This document shows, in pieces, positions 3,935 through 5,760 of a DNA stretch of 5,760 nucleotides (its first letter is position 1; every line of letters begins with the position of its first letter). Both the position numbers and the translations under genes were made by a program. This DNA is from Synechococcaceae cyanobacterium RL_1_2. GTDB lineage: Bacteria; Cyanobacteriota; Cyanobacteriia; Cyanobacteriales; JAAUPO01. Location: contig JAAUPO010000185.1 of the NCBI GenBank assembly GCA_012033095.1, forward strand, positions 1 to 5,760, written 5' to 3'. The notes beneath the pieces were generated by a model. It saw nothing but the letters and a program-made list of their open reading frames with translations. It was not told the origin of the DNA and searched no databases.

Positions 3935-5760
3935 ATGGCCTACGAACCCCTACACCATAAATATCGACCCCAGCGGTTTAGTGAGTTGGTGGGCCAGGAA
4001 GCGATCGCGACCACTTTAACTAATGCCCTCAATAGCGATCGCATCGCCCCAGCTTACCTATTCAATGGCCCTCGCGGTACGGGAAAAACTTCTTCGGCCC
4101 GCATTTTAGCGAAATCCCTCAATTGTTTAAACAGCGATCGGCCCACCCCTGATCCCTGTGGTCAATGTGAAGTGTGTGAAATGATTGCGAGGGGCTCGGC
4201 GTTAGATGTCATTGAAATTGACGCTGCGAGTAATACCGGGGTGGATAATATTCGGGAATTAATTGAAAAATCCCAGTTTGCGCCGGTGCAATGTCGTTAC
4301 AAAGTATATGTGATCGATGAATGTCATATGCTCAGTACGGCGGCGTTTAATGCTCTCCTCAAAACCCTAGAGGAACCTCCCCCACGGGTCATTTTTGTCC
4401 TAGCCACCACTGACCCCCAGAAGGTGTTACCGACCATTATTTCCCGGTGTCAACGGTTTGATTACCGCCGGATTCCCCTAACTTCCATGGTGGAGCATTT
4501 AACCTACATTGCCCAGCAAGAAGCGATCGCAATTGAACAAGAAGCGATCACCTTGGTGGCCCAAATTTCCCAGGGGGGGTTACGGGATGCGGAGAGTTTA
4601 TTGGATCAATTGAGTTTGCTCAGCGGAGAAGTAACCATCGATCGGGTGTGGGATTTAGTTGGGGCTGTGCCGGAACAGGATTTATTATATTTACTCCAGG
4701 TGATTGCCCAGGATCAACCGGAGACAGTGATTGAACAATGTCGCCATCTGATGGATCGGGGGCGGGAACCGCTAATTATTTTGCAAAATTTGGCTAGTTT
4801 TTATGTGTATCTATTACTGGCCAAAACGGCCCCCGATCGCCCAGAACTAGCCCCCCTCACCTCTAACACCTGGCAACAACTATGTACTGAAGCTAAGCAT
4901 TGGAGTCAAGAGTTGATCCTACGTAGCCAGGAACACCTCAAAAAAAGCGAAGTTCAAATTAAAAACACCACCCAACCCCGCCTTTGGCTAGAAATTACGG
5001 TGTTAGGTTTATTACCCTCCGCCCAACCCCAATCCCCTGGCCCTATTACTTCTAACGCAACAAAGCTAGGGACAACATCCTTAACTAGCAATGTTAAATC
5101 CCCGCGATCGCTGACCGGCCAGGCAGTGCCTCCCCAAAGTAAGGATCTTAAAGTTGTTAACAGTGCCCAACCGGTGGTTACGCCGATCGCGGCGGTACCG
5201 GTTGAACCTACGCCGATAGCGAAACCCCCGGAATCTAGCCCGATCACTAAAATTTATAGTGCCAGTACCTACGACGACGGGGCCAACCAAGGTCAATGGT
5301 CATGGGTTGTGCAAAAGGCGGATCTCTCCCTAGGGGAAAACATCGAAACGGTTAAGGATAGCGATAGTGTTCGGTTGGAGTTAGAGGCGGCCATTAAAGC
5401 CCTAGAGTTTGTCCATGGTCAACCCCACCAAAGCCCGATCGAGGTTTATAGCAATAGTGATTACTTAATCAAAGGGATAACGGAATGGGTAAACAATTGG
5501 AAAGCCGATAATTGGATTTTGGTTAATACCCCTAGCAAACGGGCGGTGCCCAATCGGGATCTGTGGCAAACCCTCGATCGCTTAAATGCGGATTTTATCC
5601 AGTGGCATCCCATCGCCATCACCAACGCACAGTGGAACGAGATCGTCAATCAACCCCAGGGGGAACCCTCCTCCCCTCCTCCTATCCCTGGCCAGAGGGA
5701 ACCCCAGCCCCTGACCGCTTCCACTAATTCCCTTCCCCTCTCTTCCTCCCCCGTTGAACC
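3935..5760 (+). CDS. dnaX: DNA polymerase III subunit gamma/tau with RNase H-like insert, 3' end outside window
   Basis: DnaX is the ATPase motor of the clamp loader, which opens the beta sliding clamp and places it on primed DNA; in its tau form it also ties polymerase and helicase together. The 608 residues visible start MAYEPLHHKYRPQRFSELVGQE, the canonical DnaX opening, and a frame stop at 3911 excludes much earlier starts. Visible motifs are Walker A GPRGTGKT (45-52, K51), zinc cysteines C64, C75, C78 and C81, Walker B IDECH (127-131), sensor 1 LATTDPQK (156-163, T158), the arginine-finger SRC (170-172, R171), and sensor 2 GGLRDA (214-219, R217). The helical oligomerisation domain runs from about 245 to 362. 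A Pro/Ser/Thr-rich linker (about 363-437) then leads to an RNase HI-like domain (about 438-574) and a second proline-rich stretch that runs off the window. The Walker B region carries no intein, unlike the Synechocystis dnaX that I recall. The remaining tau C-terminus is not visible. Confidence 0.95.
   Translation, partial: MAYEPLHHKYRPQRFSELVGQEAIATTLTNALNSDRIAPAYLFNGPRGTGKTSSARILAKSLNCLNSDRPTPDPCGQCEVCEMIARGSALDVIEIDAASNTGVDNIRELIEKSQFAPVQCRYKVYVIDECHMLSTAAFNALLKTLEEPPPRVIFVLATTDPQKVLPTIISRCQRFDYRRIPLTSMVEHLTYIAQQEAIAIEQEAITLVAQISQGGLRDAESLLDQLSLLSGEVTIDRVWDLVGAVPEQDLLYLLQVIAQDQPETVIEQCRHLMDRGREPLIILQNLASFYVYLLLAKTAPDRPELAPLTSNTWQQLCTEAKHWSQELILRSQEHLKKSEVQIKNTTQPRLWLEITVLGLLPSAQPQSPGPITSNATKLGTTSLTSNVKSPRSLTGQAVPPQSKDLKVVNSAQPVVTPIAAVPVEPTPIAKPPESSPITKIYSASTYDDGANQGQWSWVVQKADLSLGENIETVKDSDSVRLELEAAIKALEFVHGQPHQSPIEVYSNSDYLIKGITEWVNNWKADNWILVNTPSKRAVPNRDLWQTLDRLNADFIQWHPIAITNAQWNEIVNQPQGEPSSPPPIPGQREPQPLTASTNSLPLSSSPVE
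5246..5656 (+). other. RNase HI-like domain within DnaX, catalytic residues lost
   Basis: Residues about 438-574 of DnaX follow E. coli RNase HI nearly end to end. TKIYSASTY (438-446) matches the first strand containing D10, and VRLELEAAIKALEFV (479-493) matches NRMELMAAIVALEAL. IEVYSNSDYLIKGITEWVNNW (502-522) covers the D70 strand and the Trp-rich basic handle. RDLWQTL (537-543) matches VDLWQRL, and QWNEIVN (566-572) matches RCDELAR around D134. Spacing between the four catalytic positions agrees within about three residues. At those positions the sequence has A443, E482, N507 and N568 in place of D10, E48, D70 and D134. The loop with the catalytic His (KGHAGH in E. coli) is replaced. D448 in YDDG could be aligned to D10 only by shortening the first hairpin. 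The fold assignment is by eye against the remembered E. coli sequence. Loss of RNase activity, and retained nucleic-acid binding through the handle, are inferences. Confidence 0.8.

Noticed and set aside
4316..4330. Intein within the dnaX Walker B region
   Set aside because: The sequence passes from VYVIDE to CHMLSTAAF without interruption, so no intein is present there or elsewhere in the AAA+ core.
4937..4962. Run of seven A (4940-4946) in dnaX as a gamma-producing frameshift site
   Set aside because: The frame reads CTC AAA AAA AGC, so a -1 slip would mispair the first codon. A shift would reach TAA at 4960-4962 and end the protein at about residue 342, inside domain III rather than after it, unlike the gamma product of E. 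coli.
4954..5649. Reverse-strand open frames of 62-97 codons across the 3' part of dnaX
   Set aside because: They overlap the conserved, continuous dnaX frame, contain no recognisable domain, and have low-complexity compositions typical of antisense shadows.

Overview
The window looks like chromosomal DNA from a cyanobacterium. The evidence is the dense scatter of the cyanobacterial HIP1 octamer GCGATCGC both inside and between genes, the style of the SecD and DnaX proteins, weak or absent Shine-Dalgarno sequences, and small toxin-antitoxin (TA) modules sitting in repeat DNA. Genus cannot be fixed from the sequence alone.

Layout. Positions 1-261 hold a non-coding array of about ten HIP1-like cores, each followed by a T run, repeating every 21-30 bases in one orientation. 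A second, longer repeat (about 70 bp) follows at 250-318 and resumes at 1020-1089 and 1090-1150. Between its first two copies lies a complete two-gene TA module: a ribbon-helix-helix antitoxin (379-585) abutting a PIN-domain RNase toxin (586-996). Beyond the repeats is a second, decayed module: an intact VapB-type antitoxin (1194-1436) overlapping a VapC that stops after 49 codons (1433-1582). A gene-free stretch of 326 bases with small hairpins leads to secD (1909-3318), a membrane component of the Sec export machinery. It is not followed by secF, as would be usual, but by a small predicted exported protein of unknown function (3363-3830). A 104-bp gap with a perfect inverted repeat precedes dnaX (3935 to beyond the window end), encoding the clamp-loader ATPase of DNA polymerase III.

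The most striking observation is inside dnaX. After a normal AAA+ clamp-loader core (residues 1 to about 362) and a Pro/Ser/Thr-rich linker, the same reading frame enters a segment of about 135 residues (about 438-574) that aligns almost end to end with bacterial RNase HI. Three of the four catalytic acidic residues are replaced (D10 to A443, D70 to N507, D134 to N568) and only the E48 equivalent (E482) remains; the catalytic His loop is also gone. The segment therefore looks like a catalytically dead RNase H fold built into the replicative clamp loader, where it might bind RNA primers or RNA-DNA hybrids. I do not recall a description of this arrangement.

The TA and repeat half is accessory and looks actively remodelled; the secD to dnaX half is core housekeeping sequence on the plus strand throughout. 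I see no RNA genes, CRISPR array or intact insertion sequence.
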